From positions 1,798,001 to 1,862,000 of the forward strand of contig NZ_CP006704.1 in the NCBI RefSeq assembly GCF_000739375.1: 64,000 bases of DNA. Reading direction: 5' to 3'. This DNA is from Comamonas testosteroni TK102 (GTDB lineage: Bacteria; Pseudomonadota; Gammaproteobacteria; Burkholderiales; Burkholderiaceae_C). The translations under genes and the position numbers were made by a program. How positions within the stretch are numbered: the first letter of the stretch is position 1; every line of letters begins with the position of its first letter. Of the stretch, positions 1-8,957 are shown piece after piece. The notes below the pieces were generated by a model, which worked only from the letters and a program-made list of their open reading frames with translations, did no database searches and was not told where the DNA came from.

Positions 1-195
<195 letters not shown>

Positions 196-245
196 CTACA
201 GTATCCAATCTGCCCACATTAAAAAGGTCCGGTATGCGCGTGCCA

Positions 246-656
246 TCACCGGGCCGCCTTCAACACTGCACGTTTGGCGCACAGGGCCCAAATGATCCAC
301 GCGGGATGGATCACCAGAGTCGTCAACCCGAATGCCGTCGCCAGGTGGCTCCAGGTGATGCTGTAAAAATCCCACAAGCCATCGACCACCTCGGTGGCGA
401 TGACGATGTCGAACACGGCCAGGTAGCGCTGCGGGTCGCGCGCCCCCCACAAGGCCACGATGCCGATCGCGCCGAGCTGCAGGCCCACGACGGCCCAGGC
501 GTCACTGAGCAGCCGAAAGGCGGGTGTGGCTGCGTCAGGAACGAAGCCGGGGTACATCTGGCTGAACAGCGAGGCCGAGGCAAACGGCAGCGTGCCCAGC
601 AGGTTCGCCAGGTAAAAAAGACCCAGCACCCACAGAAAAATGCGTCCTTGTTTCAC
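246..656 (-). CDS. bphX: BphX-like small membrane protein
   Basis: This 136-residue protein has about four hydrophobic segments and no enzyme motif. I recognise it as resembling the BphX family, small integral membrane proteins of unknown function often found in biphenyl and related aromatic catabolic operons. The start is GTG with AAGGAG just upstream. It sits 18 bp after bphF and 62 bp before bphA1, so it is surely cotranscribed with them. Its role is not established; help with substrate or solvent tolerance at the membrane is only a guess. The family call rests on location, size and hydrophobic pattern rather than on a motif. Confidence 0.6.
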   Translation of the reverse strand: MKQGRIFLWVLGLFYLANLLGTLPFASASLFSQMYPGFVPDAATPAFRLLSDAWAVVGLQLGAIGIVALWGARDPQRYLAVFDIVIATEVVDGLWDFYSITWSHLATAFGLTTLVIHPAWIIWALCAKRAVLKAAR

Positions 657-674
657 GCGTGCTCCTTGAGGATG

Positions 675-1730
675 TCATCCCGCTTCGCTGGAAACCGGCT
701 GGGCGTGGATGCGCTCATGCTCTTTGGCCTTGAGCAAATCGAGCGCCACGTCCACGATCATGTCTTCCTGGCCGCCCACCATGCGGCGCTTGCCCAGCTC
801 GACCAGAATGTCCACGGCCTTGAGGCCGTACTTCTTGGCGGCCACTTCGCTGTGGCGCAGGAAGCTGCTGTACACGCCGGCGTAGCCCAGCGCCAGGGTT
901 TCGCGGTCCACGCGCACGGGACGGTCTTGCAGGGGGCGCACGATGTCGTCGGCAGCGTCCATCAGCTTGTACAGGTCGGTGCCGTGGTTCCAGCCCATGC
1001 GGTCGGCGGCGGCAATGAACACTTCCAGCGGCGCATTGCCAGCGCCCGCGCCCATGCCGGCCAGGCTGGCGTCCACGCGGTCGCAGCCTTCTTCCACGGC
1101 CACGATGCTGTTGGCCACGCCCAGGCTCAAGTTGTGGTGGGCGTGCATGCCGGTCTGGGTTTCGGGCTTGAGCGTGTCCTTGAAGGCGCGGAAGCGGTCG
1201 CGCACATCGTTCATGCTGAGTGCACCTCCCGAGTCCACCACATAGCACACGGTGGCGCCGTAGCTTTCCATGAGCTTGGCTTGTTCGGCCAGGCCCTTGG
1301 GGGTTTGCATGTGGCTCATCATCAAGAAGCCCACGGCTTCCATGCCCAGGTGGCGGGCGTATTCGATGTGCTGGCGGCTGATGTCGGCCTCGGTGCAATG
1401 CGTGGCCACGCGCACGATGCGCGCGCCGGCGTCGTAGGCGGCTTTCAGGTCGTGCACGGTGCCGATGCCGGGCAGCAGCAGCGTGGCGATCTTGGCGTGC
1501 TTGACGACGCTGGCCACGGCCTCAATCCACTCGATGTCGGTGTGCGCGCCAAAGCCGTAGTTAAAGCTGCCGCCTTGCAGGCCGTCGCCGTGGGCGACTT
1601 CAATGGAATCGACTTTGGCATCGTCCAGCGCCTTGGCGATTTGCTTGGCTTGTTCAACGCTGTACTGGTGGCGGATGGCGTGGCTGCCGTCGCGCAGGGT
1701 CACGTCGGAGATGTAGATTTTTTTGTCCAT
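675..1730 (-). CDS. bphF: 4-hydroxy-2-oxovalerate aldolase
   Basis: The enzyme splits 4-hydroxy-2-oxovalerate into pyruvate and acetaldehyde, the last carbon-carbon cleavage of the meta pathway. The 351-residue length is usual. The metal-binding and catalytic signatures of the DRE-TIM aldolase family are present: RDGSHA near residue 14 and HAHHN near residue 200, followed by the C-terminal communication domain. The family forms a complex with the acylating acetaldehyde dehydrogenase, which channels acetaldehyde; that partner (bphG) lies just upstream, 11 bp away on the same strand. The gene would also fit the names mhpE or dmpG; bphF is chosen because of the E-G-F-X-A1 order and the adjacent bphS-like regulator. 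Confidence 0.92.
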   Translation of the reverse strand: MDKKIYISDVTLRDGSHAIRHQYSVEQAKQIAKALDDAKVDSIEVAHGDGLQGGSFNYGFGAHTDIEWIEAVASVVKHAKIATLLLPGIGTVHDLKAAYDAGARIVRVATHCTEADISRQHIEYARHLGMEAVGFLMMSHMQTPKGLAEQAKLMESYGATVCYVVDSGGALSMNDVRDRFRAFKDTLKPETQTGMHAHHNLSLGVANSIVAVEEGCDRVDASLAGMGAGAGNAPLEVFIAAADRMGWNHGTDLYKLMDAADDIVRPLQDRPVRVDRETLALGYAGVYSSFLRHSEVAAKKYGLKAVDILVELGKRRMVGGQEDMIVDVALDLLKAKEHERIHAQPVSSEAG

Positions 1731-1741
1731 GGTGCTTCTCC

Positions 1742-2689
1742 TTAGGCAGCCAGCATGCGGGTGGCCATGTGCTCTGCGGTGCGCAGGCCGGCGCTGGTCA
1801 TGATGTCCAGGTTGCCGGCGTAGGCGGGCAGGTAGTGGGCTGCGCCTTCGACTTCCAGGAAGATGGAAGTCTTGAGGCCGCTCATGCGCGGGCCCACGCC
1901 GGGGATGTTGATGGGGTGGCTGGCTTCGATGCGATCGAACTGCACCTTTTGCTTGAGGCGGTAGCCGGGCACGTAGGCCTGCACGTCGGCGGCCATGCGC
2001 TCGACCGATTCGGCAATGGCGTCTTCCGAAGCGAAGTCGCTCAGGGTGTACACCGTGTCGCGCATGATGAGCGGGGGCTCGGCGGGGTTGAGCACGATGA
2101 TGGCTTTGCCTTTGGCGGCGCCGCCCACCACTTCAATGGCTTTGGAGGTGGTTTCGGTGAACTCGTCAATGTTGGCGCGGGTGCCGGGGCCGGCGCTTTT
2201 GCTGGAGATGGAGGCGACGATTTCGCCGTAATGCACCTTGGCAACGCGCGACACCGCAGCCACCATGGGGATGGTGGCCTGGCCGCCGCAGGTGACCATG
2301 TTCACGTTGAGCGCATCGAGGTGGTCTTCGCCGTTCACCACAGGGATGCAGTAGGGGCCGATGGCAGCGGGCGTGAGGTCAATCATGCGGATGCCGGGCT
2401 TGAGCGTGCGCAGGAAGGCATCGTTCTTGACGTGGGCGCCGGCGCTGGTGGCGTCGAACACGAAGTCGATGTCTTTGAACACATCCAGGCGCGTGAGGCC
2501 TTCCACGCCCTCGTGCGTGGTGGCCACACCCATACGGGCGGCGCGGGCCAGGCCATCAGACGCTGGGTCGATGCCGACCATGGCGCCCATTTCGATGTTC
2601 TGGCCGTGGCGCAGGATCTTGATCATCAAGTCGGTGCCGATGTTGCCGCTGCCGATGATGGCGGCCTTGAGTTTGCGGGCCATGGTCAT
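1742..2689 (-). CDS. bphG: Acetaldehyde dehydrogenase (acylating)
   Basis: It converts acetaldehyde, NAD+ and CoA to acetyl-CoA, working in a complex with the aldolase encoded next door. The 315-residue protein opens with a Rossmann nucleotide-binding signature ([10 protein letters not shown], residues 10-19) and contains the catalytic cysteine in [10 protein letters not shown] near residue 132. The start codon overlaps the stop of bphE by four bases (ATGA), which indicates translational coupling. A second ATG two codons later is an alternative start. The gene is equivalent to mhpF or dmpF in other meta pathways. Confidence 0.92.
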   Translation of the reverse strand: MTMARKLKAAIIGSGNIGTDLMIKILRHGQNIEMGAMVGIDPASDGLARAARMGVATTHEGVEGLTRLDVFKDIDFVFDATSAGAHVKNDAFLRTLKPGIRMIDLTPAAIGPYCIPVVNGEDHLDALNVNMVTCGGQATIPMVAAVSRVAKVHYGEIVASISSKSAGPGTRANIDEFTETTSKAIEVVGGAAKGKAIIVLNPAEPPLIMRDTVYTLSDFASEDAIAESVERMAADVQAYVPGYRLKQKVQFDRIEASHPINIPGVGPRMSGLKTSIFLEVEGAAHYLPAYAGNLDIMTSAGLRTAEHMATRMLAA

Positions 2690-3492
2690 TCCTTCGCGAA
2701 GACAGCGGTTACCGAACCCAGTCCGGCGATGCGCACATCGAAGACGTCGCCTCCCGCCACGGGCACCATCGGCCCCAGCGCACCGGAAAGCACGGTGTCA
2801 CCAGCACGCAGAGGACGACCGGCCCGAGCCATGACCTTGGCCAGCCAGAGCATCGCGTTGAGCGGCGAACCTAGGCAGGCCGAACCCACGCCGGAAGACA
2901 CCGGCACGCCTTGCCGCTCCATCACCATGCCTGCCTGACGCGCATCGAAATCGCACAGCCGCTTTGGCGTGGAACCCAGTACGTACAGGCCCGACGAGGC
3001 GTTATCGGCAATGGTGTCGGTGATGCGGATGTCCCAGCTGGCTATCCGCGAACCCACGATCTCGATCGCCGGAACCGCGAACTCGACGGTGCGAAAGAGA
3101 TCTGCCACCGTCAGTTGATCGCCTTCAAGGTCACGGCCGAATACAAAGGCGATCTCGGCCTCGACCTTGGGCTGAAGCACGTCCTTGAGGGAGATCTCCT
3201 CACCCTCGGTGCGTGCCATGTCGGCGAACAGCATGCCGTAGTCCGGTTGTCCAACCCCGAGCTGCTTCTGGACGGCTAAGGAGGTCAGTCCGATCTTGCG
3301 CCCCAACAGGCGTCGCCCCGCTGCCAGCGCCCGTTGGGTATTGATCTCCTGCACCGCGTAGGCCGCCTCGAGATCCTTCTCTCCGATCAGGTTGCGTACT
3401 GGCGCCACGGCCACCCCGGTCCGGGCGGCCTCGTACAAAAGGTCGGCGGCTTCACTTGCTGCGCTGGTCGACACCGGATCTAGTTTTCTCAT
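2686..3492 (-). CDS. bphE: 2-hydroxypenta-2,4-dienoate hydratase
   Basis: This 268-residue enzyme of the fumarylacetoacetase-like hydratase/decarboxylase superfamily adds water to 2-hydroxypenta-2,4-dienoate to give 4-hydroxy-2-oxovalerate. Recognisable signatures are RKIGLTS (about 65-71), the metal-binding [15 protein letters not shown] stretch (about 108-122) and the downstream [20 protein letters not shown] segment. It is the first gene of the minus-strand operon; the ATG is preceded by AGGAG at nine bases. A closely related alternative is 4-oxalocrotonate decarboxylase, but the neighbouring dehydrogenase and aldolase favour the hydratase. Transcription probably starts in the AT-rich region shared with the divergent GntR gene. 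Confidence 0.88.
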   Translation of the reverse strand: MRKLDPVSTSAASEAADLLYEAARTGVAVAPVRNLIGEKDLEAAYAVQEINTQRALAAGRRLLGRKIGLTSLAVQKQLGVGQPDYGMLFADMARTEGEEISLKDVLQPKVEAEIAFVFGRDLEGDQLTVADLFRTVEFAVPAIEIVGSRIASWDIRITDTIADNASSGLYVLGSTPKRLCDFDARQAGMVMERQGVPVSSGVGSACLGSPLNAMLWLAKVMARAGRPLRAGDTVLSGALGPMVPVAGGDVFDVRIAGLGSVTAVFAKE

Positions 3493-3985
3493 TCGACATT
3501 TCTCCTGGGTTCATGTTTTCTGCGATTTCCGTGTGTGCTGCTCCGTCGCAGATCACTGTCATGTGGTTGCATGAATGAGCACCTAAGGTGCAAAATTGCC
3601 CCGCGCAAAAACATCTTTGTTTTCATAAAAAATCGTCTATTAGAAAAAAAACGACATTTTTCTAAGGCTAATTTTAGAAACGTGCCGCACTTTCAAGTAT
3701 TAGTGTTTTCCCGCGCTACAGCCTTTCACTCCGCGCCGCGCACTGATCGGGACCAGACGCTGAGCCTGCGTTGGCCCTGCAGTAGGGGCTGCAGCACTTC
3801 ACGCCGCCTTTGCGTCTAAGGCGGCGCAATGTGCCCGTTGTCGTGGTGGTCGATCATCTCGGACTGGCCTATGGTGGGTGCACGTGGAGCGGGCCTGCGG
3901 TCTGCGGCGTCACGCAGACCGGGCTTGCCGCGTCAGTCCTTGATCGCACAATGGCGGCAACAACCAAACAAGGAAACCGAAGACA
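3493..3985. promoter_or_regulatory. Divergent bphE / bphS intergenic control region with a palindrome
   Basis: This 493-bp gap separates the bphE operon from the divergent GntR regulator gene. It is clearly AT-rich around 3610-3680. A perfect 9-bp inverted repeat, TTAGAAAAA at 3640-3648 and TTTTTCTAA at 3657-3665, separated by eight bases, is the best operator candidate. A weaker TCTAA/TTAGA pair follows (3661-3665 and 3674-3678), so half-sites may be iterated. GntR/FCD proteins bind such palindromes, and BphS of Tn4371-type elements is known to repress the bphE promoter. That this palindrome is the actual BphS site is inferred. The right part, toward 3985, holds no gene that I can support. 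Confidence 0.55.
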
Positions 3986-4750
3986 ATGACACAGCAAGAT
4001 CAAGCATTTCTGACGCGATTGGTTGCGTCAGCAAGGTTGGCCGAAGGGCCACTGGCAGAACCCGATGTCGGGCCGAAAGAGAAGAAGGCCGCAACTGCCA
4101 TCGAGTCCACCTACGCAACGCTCCGTGACTGCATCTTGAGGGGAAGCCACCCCCAAGGCTCAAGGCTCCACCTCGAAACACTCAAGTCATCACTGGGTGT
4201 CAGCGGCAGCACTCTGCGGGAAGCATTGACGCGCCTGGTTGGAGACCGTCTGGTCGTCGCCGAAGGGCAGAAAGGGTTCAAGGTGGCCCCGATGTCGCTT
4301 TGCGATCTCGATGATCTGACGAGCGCGCGCATCACCTTGGAAACCACCGCCATCGTCGAGAGCATCAACCTCGGTGGGGGCGACTGGGAAGACCAACTCG
4401 TCATCAGCTTCCGTCGACTGGCGAGAGCGCAGGAGCGAGTTGAAGCCAATCCTGCAGAGGCCTTCGATGCATGGGAAGCGAGGAATCAGGAATTCCACAA
4501 CGCACTCATGGCCGCCTCTCCGTCCAAATGGCTCGCGAACTTCAGAGAAATCCTGTTTCACAACTCCGAGCGCTACCGCAGGTTGTCCGGCACGCAAGGC
4601 CCAATTTCCGTTGAGGTGCACGAGGAGCACAAGACAATCTTCGAGGCGGCGATAGCCCGCGATGCAAATCAGGCGGTTTCGGTCCTTTCGCAGCACATTC
4701 GGCGCTCCGCCAATGTGATTCGAGCCAATGGGTTGCTGAGAGAGGCCTGA
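3986..4750 (+). CDS. bphS: GntR-family regulator, BphS-like
   Basis: The 254-residue protein has a GntR-type winged helix (about residues 35-105, including STYATLRDCILRGSHPQGSRL and GSTLREALTRLVGDRLV) and a helical FCD effector domain behind it (about 110-240), so it is a FadR/VanR-subgroup regulator. FCD domains bind small organic acids and release the DNA. It is divergent from bphE, the position occupied by bphS, the repressor of the biphenyl operon in Tn4371-type elements, where a ring-cleavage product is the inducer. The name is given on this synteny. The start ATG is preceded by an AAGGAAACCGAAG stretch. An IS630 element begins only about 30 bp beyond the stop codon. Confidence 0.7.
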   Translation: MTQQDQAFLTRLVASARLAEGPLAEPDVGPKEKKAATAIESTYATLRDCILRGSHPQGSRLHLETLKSSLGVSGSTLREALTRLVGDRLVVAEGQKGFKVAPMSLCDLDDLTSARITLETTAIVESINLGGGDWEDQLVISFRRLARAQERVEANPAEAFDAWEARNQEFHNALMAASPSKWLANFREILFHNSERYRRLSGTQGPISVEVHEEHKTIFEAAIARDANQAVSVLSQHIRRSANVIRANGLLREA

Positions 4751-4782
4751 CCTCGACCCGTTTCCCCAAGGACTGGAACCTA

Positions 4783-5897
4783 TTGATCCGGCATCAATGA
4801 AGTTGAATCAAGCGGCATAGCGAACCGGCTCATGCTGGAAGTACTTGCGGATCCTCTCGGGCTGACGCTGCACACTGCGTAGATGGCGTGCAGTCGCCTT
4901 GACCAACTGCAGCTTGGTGCGTGCAGGTGCCAGTTTCGTGACCGCCTGCTTGATGTCAGCGTTGGCCATTTCATCGGGGTTCAGTTCCGGGCTATAGCTT
5001 GGCAAATAGAACACCTCAATCGCATCGACATGCTCGGCCAGCCAGGCCTTCACAGGCTTGGCGTGGTGCACCCGCAGGTTGTCCAGGATCAGAAACACCT
5101 TCTTGGTGGCGCCCTTGATCAGCCTGCGCAGGAAGTCGATCAGGATCTTGGTGTTGATCGCGCCTTCAAAGATGCGCCAGCGCATCTGGCTCTTGTTGGT
5201 GACGGTGGAGATCACCGACAGGCCGTGGCGCTTGTTGTTGACCCGGATCACCGGCGTCTGGCCCTTGGGGGCAAAGCCGCGACCGCGTACATCGTCACTG
5301 CGCAAGCCGCTTTCGTCTCCCCAATGGATCTCGGCCCCCTCGGCCTTGGCCCGTGCCGCAATGATGGGGTAATCCTCTTCGTGCCACTTCTTGACTGCAG
5401 CGGGCGATTGTTCGTAGGCCTTCTTCATGGGCTTTTGCGGGGTGAAGCCCCAGCGGGCCAGATACTTTCCCATGGTGCGCACTTGCAGCTTGACGCCAAA
5501 GTGCTGCTCGATCAACTGCGCCACAGCCTGCCGTGTCCACAGTGCATAAGGCATCTTGAGCTGATCGGGCGTCTTGTCCATGATCAACTTCTGAACCCGT
5601 GCCTCTTGCTCGGCGCTGAGCAGCCGCTTGTCGCCCAATTGGCGTCCGCCCGGGGCATCTTGCAGCGCATCCGCACCGTGCTGTTCATGGCGCTTGCAAA
5701 TGTTGAATACACCGGTCTTGCTCAACCCTGTCAGCTGAGCGATCTCCTCAAGCGTATGGCCCGCTTTGCGTAGTCGGATGACCTGTACACGACGCTCGTG
5801 GCGCGCTGGTCTTGGCAAACTTCTCATGTCTGTTGCGTTCATCACTGAACTGATGATGACAGACTCTAAAAGTTCAAATTAATTAAGGCCGGATCAA
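4783..5897. mobile_element. IS630-family insertion sequence, complete
   Basis: A 1,115-bp element containing one transposase gene. Its ends carry imperfect terminal inverted repeats that start TTGATCCGGC; reading inward, both ends continue with similar AT-rich stretches and again agree at TTGAA. The element is flanked by TA on both sides (4781-4782 and 5898-5899), as expected of IS630/Tc1-type transposition, which targets and duplicates TA. It sits between bphS and traI. Because ends, target duplication and transposase frame are all intact, the insertion appears recent and possibly still active. Confidence 0.9.
4808..5845 (-). CDS. IS630-family transposase
   Basis: The 345-residue transposase has an N-terminal helix-turn-helix (AGHTLEEIAQLTGLSKTGVF, about 29-48), a winged-helix linker domain (about 80-150) and a C-terminal DDE catalytic domain. 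The acidic residues are visible in IHWGDESGL, FLILDNLRVHHA and YLPSYSPELNPDE. The frame is uninterrupted and of normal length, so the enzyme should be functional. A second ATG two codons after the first is an alternative start. It lies inside paired terminal repeats. Confidence 0.95.
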   Translation of the reverse strand: MMNATDMRSLPRPARHERRVQVIRLRKAGHTLEEIAQLTGLSKTGVFNICKRHEQHGADALQDAPGGRQLGDKRLLSAEQEARVQKLIMDKTPDQLKMPYALWTRQAVAQLIEQHFGVKLQVRTMGKYLARWGFTPQKPMKKAYEQSPAAVKKWHEEDYPIIAARAKAEGAEIHWGDESGLRSDDVRGRGFAPKGQTPVIRVNNKRHGLSVISTVTNKSQMRWRIFEGAINTKILIDFLRRLIKGATKKVFLILDNLRVHHAKPVKAWLAEHVDAIEVFYLPSYSPELNPDEMANADIKQAVTKLAPARTKLQLVKATARHLRSVQRQPERIRKYFQHEPVRYAA

Positions 5898-5920
5898 TAA
5901 TGGGCTTCGACTTCACCGCC

Positions 5921-7915
5921 TCAACTGATTGCTGGTCCGCGTGTACGCCCAATCTCCCAAGACACCCCGCCACCGTGCACAGTGGCCGCGAGTTGCTGCC
6001 CCAGCCACTGTTCGATGACGGGTTTCCAAGGAACGAGCGTGAAACCTAAGCCGTCGTCCAGCATGGCGAAGCGCCCGCTGGTGAGCATGATGGAGCGCCG
6101 ATAGATGCCGATCACACGCTGCCCGTTAGCCACCGGGTGATGTTCCAGGCCAGTGTCAGCTGCAATGTCCATCGCGGCTTGGGTCAGTTCCCGGTTGCGC
6201 AGCGTACCCAGCAGATTGCGCGCAAGGATCACGCGCTGCCCGTGTCGCTCGGCCAGCCCCTGTTCGGCCAGGAAGTCGGCGCGCTGCTGCATCGCCTGCT
6301 TGGCCTCTGCGCCAAAGCCCAGGTTGCCTAGGCTTGAGCCGCCACCGATCAACTGCTGGTCGAGCCAGGTGGCACCGATCACGCGGGCCTGCCGCTCGAT
6401 GGGCAGGTGCGATTTCAGCTCCACGGCCACGCCGCCCAGGCGCTGCGCGTCGTAGCGCCGGCCCTGCTCGGGCAGATCGCCCGGCACCTTCCATAGTCCT
6501 TCGGCCACTCGCTCCACGATGCCCGCCCGGCGCAGGGCTTCCAGGCGGCGGACGTGGGCCGCCACGACCTCCCGCGGGTCGCCGCTCGGTACGGCCTGGC
6601 CCTGCGCCACGGCCAAATGATGATCGGTGCGGTACAGGCCATCGCTCGCCAGCGCGGCGATGTTCCTGTCGGCCGCGCGCACGTCGGCCGATCCCTTCAC
6701 CTCTACCACGGCCCCGGTCGGATAGTTCGCCAGCTCGTCGCGGGCGTTGAGCGCGACGTAGTGCGCCTTGCCGTCCACGCCGTCGATGACCAGAAAGCCC
6801 CGGTCGCGCAACTCGTCGGCCAGCCCCTTCGCGGCCACGCGCCCGAGGATGGTTCGGCCATCGTCTCCCGGCTCGAACACCGCCAGCTCGCGCGGCTCGC
6901 CGCGCATGGCCCGCTGCATGGTGCGGATGATGTCGCCGCGCTCGCCCAGGGCGCGCAGGGTCTTTTCCGCATCGGCATGGACAGCCCAGGTGCCCGGCTG
7001 CGTCTCGTCGGCCAGGCCCAGGCGCTGCAAGCGTTGAAGGCGGCCGATCAGCAACAGGCGCTGGCGCCGCAAGCGGGGTTCGTTGAGCCGTTCGACATGC
7101 ACCAGGCCATCGCCGCCGGCCTCGCCCATTTCACGTTTGAGGGTGCGATCCAGGCTCGTCCACCGCTCTTGTTCCACCTCGCGTCCCAAGGTCTGCTGAA
7201 TCTCCAGCTCGGTGCGCGGCCCCAACCATTCGGTCGCCAGCTCGGCGGCCCGGTGGCGGAAGCCATCAGCGATGTAGTCGCCCGCGATGATGAGGTCTTT
7301 GCCGGTGTCGTCGCGCCCGCGCACGACGATGTGCGTGTGCGGGTTGTCGGTGTTCCAGTGGTTGACCGCCACCCAATCAAGGCCGGTGCCCAGGTCGGCC
7401 TCCATGCGGCCCATGAGGTGCCGCGTGTAGGTGCGCAGCTCTTCCAGCTCTGCGCCGTCCTCGGGCGAGAGGATGAAGCGGAAATGGTGCCGGTCGTCGG
7501 CGCAGCGTTCCTTGAAGGTGTCGAGGTCGGCGGCGTCGGTCTGCGGCCCGTAGGCTTGGCCCGGCTCGCCGTCACGGCCTACGCCGTCGCGCTCGATGTA
7601 GCGCAGGTGCTTGGCGAGCGATTGCGGGCTGGCCCGTTGGTGATTGACCAGCAAGGTCTTGATGGTCACGCGCCGCGACATGGGCGTCAGCTTTGCCCCG
7701 GCGAAGCGCGCCGCCGTGTGGCCGCGCCCGAGGCGCGAGCCGGGCCGCTGGCCGGTGCCGCGCGCCGATGCCGGACGGCGCACCGTGGACTTGCCGCTGC
7801 TGGCCTTGCCCGCCTGCTTGAGCACCTTGGAAACGAAGCTCTGCCCCTGGCCCTTGCCCCGGTTCTTCGGGGCGCTGGGGCGCACGCGGAAATCGTCGTC
7901 GCGGCGGTCGCTCAT
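5921..7915 (-). CDS. traI: Conjugative relaxase (VirD2/TraI-like, DUF3363)
   Basis: The relaxase nicks oriT and pilots single-stranded DNA during transfer of the ICE. The frame is open further upstream, but I start at MSDRRDDDF, preceded by GGGAG, giving 664 residues. The catalytic region shows a candidate tyrosine (Y106 in RYIERDG), HFRFILSPED at 144-153 and the metal-binding three-histidine motif NHWNTDNPHTHIVVRG at 185-200. The long remainder is the DUF3363 region typical of relaxases from Tn4371-type elements. It lies downstream of traF, with 436 bp between them that may hold oriT. The downstream neighbour is the IS630 element; the protein appears complete despite that. Confidence 0.88.
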   Translation of the reverse strand: MSDRRDDDFRVRPSAPKNRGKGQGQSFVSKVLKQAGKASSGKSTVRRPASARGTGQRPGSRLGRGHTAARFAGAKLTPMSRRVTIKTLLVNHQRASPQSLAKHLRYIERDGVGRDGEPGQAYGPQTDAADLDTFKERCADDRHHFRFILSPEDGAELEELRTYTRHLMGRMEADLGTGLDWVAVNHWNTDNPHTHIVVRGRDDTGKDLIIAGDYIADGFRHRAAELATEWLGPRTELEIQQTLGREVEQERWTSLDRTLKREMGEAGGDGLVHVERLNEPRLRRQRLLLIGRLQRLQRLGLADETQPGTWAVHADAEKTLRALGERGDIIRTMQRAMRGEPRELAVFEPGDDGRTILGRVAAKGLADELRDRGFLVIDGVDGKAHYVALNARDELANYPTGAVVEVKGSADVRAADRNIAALASDGLYRTDHHLAVAQGQAVPSGDPREVVAAHVRRLEALRRAGIVERVAEGLWKVPGDLPEQGRRYDAQRLGGVAVELKSHLPIERQARVIGATWLDQQLIGGGSSLGNLGFGAEAKQAMQQRADFLAEQGLAERHGQRVILARNLLGTLRNRELTQAAMDIAADTGLEHHPVANGQRVIGIYRRSIMLTSGRFAMLDDGLGFTLVPWKPVIEQWLGQQLAATVHGGGVSWEIGRTRGPAIS

Positions 7916-8351
7916 GGCTGCGCTCCCTGCAAGCTCTGGCGTGTCCTGTCGTGCGAAGCACGCGGACATGCTCGTATCGGCGCGGGCCTCGCCCCATACG
8001 CGGCACGGCGGCGAAGCCGCTGCGTGCCGCGCCACCCCCACGTGCAGACTGGCTTTCGACGCGGCCCGGTGCTGCGTCCTTTTGTCTTGCCTTCCGCCTT
8101 TGCCCCTCGCTGGCGCTCCGGGCAGCGGCGGCCCGGCGGCGCTGCTGCGCGAGCAGCCAGCGCGCCGGCGAACGCAGCGACGGCCATAGGCCGGGCGCGT
8201 TCGAGGCAAGACGCCTGCACGTTGGATGGCTGCGCCGAAGGCAGCGCGAAGTGCGGCGCGGATGCGCTCGCACTGCACGCGCGACGACACGCGGAACGCC
8301 ACCGGATCGACACGCCTGATAGCACGATGATGCGCAGCGAATCGGCGGCGA
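7916..8351. other. traF-traI intergenic region with inverted repeat; possible oriT
   Basis: No supportable gene lies in these 436 bases, although frames stay open because of the GC bias. An interrupted inverted repeat at 7942-7968, with TGTCC and CGTGC on one side and GCACG and GGACA on the other around a GAA loop, lies 26 bp upstream of the traI start. Relaxases often nick near such hairpins just upstream of their own gene, so this is a candidate oriT or an autoregulatory site. I see no clear match to a known nic sequence. A copy of the repA-linked iteron core also occurs at 8315-8328. Confidence 0.35.
8315..8328 (+). repeat. Isolated iteron-core copy upstream of traI
   Basis: The 14-mer CCTGATAGCACGAT matches without mismatch the core and following base of the first iteron next to repA (10580-10598), more than 2 kb away. 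It lies just after the traF stop in the traF-traI spacer. A RepA-type protein could bind here and link replication to transfer-gene expression; that function is inferred. Confidence 0.6.
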
Positions 8352-8957
8352 TCATGGGTGCTTCTCCAGCCAGACCGGGTGCGCGACGCCGATCACGGCG
8401 GACGCCCGCACCGGCCCGAAGTACCGGCCATCGAACGATGCCGCGTTGGTCACGCTCAACAGGAACAGCTCGCCCGGTTCGAGGCGGCGGCACTGCTGCC
8501 AAGATGGCAGCGGCCGGCCCCAGCGGTCGGCGCGCAGCACGGCGGCCGAAGGCACGCCGTCGATGCGGACGATGCCGCCAGCGATGCACACCTCCTGCGG
8601 CGCGACGGCCCCCACGCGCTTGAGCAGCGGCACGTCTGCCGGCAGGTAGCCGCGTCGCGCGGCCAGCGCGGCGGCATCTGGCGGCAGCGAGGCCAGGACG
8701 ATGCTGCCCACGGACAACGGGAGTGGCGGCGAGCCGGGCCGATGGCGCAGCGGATCGACGCGATACCAGCCCACGGGAACACTGTCGGACGGGTTGTAGA
8801 TCAGGCGCGGGAATGGATGCACGAAGGACGCCCAGGCCAGCGCAGCGAGGCCGCAGGCGGCGAGGCCCGCGAGTACGATGCGAGCGCGCAAGCGCGAGCG
8901 CGAGCGAGTGTGCGAGCGAGGACGCGGCGCAGGGCCGCCGGTGGAAACGGCGGTCAT
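8352..8957 (-). CDS. traF: TraF-type S26 signal peptidase
   Basis: A 201-residue S26-family peptidase with one N-terminal membrane segment (about residues 25-45). The serine region is seen as YNPSDSVPVGWYRVDP and the lysine region as ADVPLLKRVGA, the usual Ser/Lys dyad signatures. In conjugation systems TraF matures and cyclises the pilin TrbC. The ATG at 8957 overlaps the stop of the DUF2840 gene by four bases, so the start is fixed by coupling. It belongs to the parA-RHH-DUF2840-traF-traI set that recurs in Tn4371-type ICEs. The trb/tra mating genes that would supply its substrate are not in the window and presumably lie beyond the bph genes. Confidence 0.87.
   Translation of the reverse strand: MTAVSTGGPAPRPRSHTRSRSRLRARIVLAGLAACGLAALAWASFVHPFPRLIYNPSDSVPVGWYRVDPLRHRPGSPPLPLSVGSIVLASLPPDAAALAARRGYLPADVPLLKRVGAVAPQEVCIAGGIVRIDGVPSAAVLRADRWGRPLPSWQQCRRLEPGELFLLSVTNAASFDGRYFGPVRASAVIGVAHPVWLEKHP

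Noticed and set aside
7916..8302. An N-terminal extension of TraI to position 8302
   Set aside because: The added residues are low-complexity Arg/Ala/Pro-rich, while MSDRRDDDF at 7915 has a ribosome site and matches the usual family start.
6554..8623. A plus-strand open frame of 689 codons over traI
   Set aside because: It is the shadow of the relaxase gene and of the GC-rich spacer upstream; no domain is recognisable.
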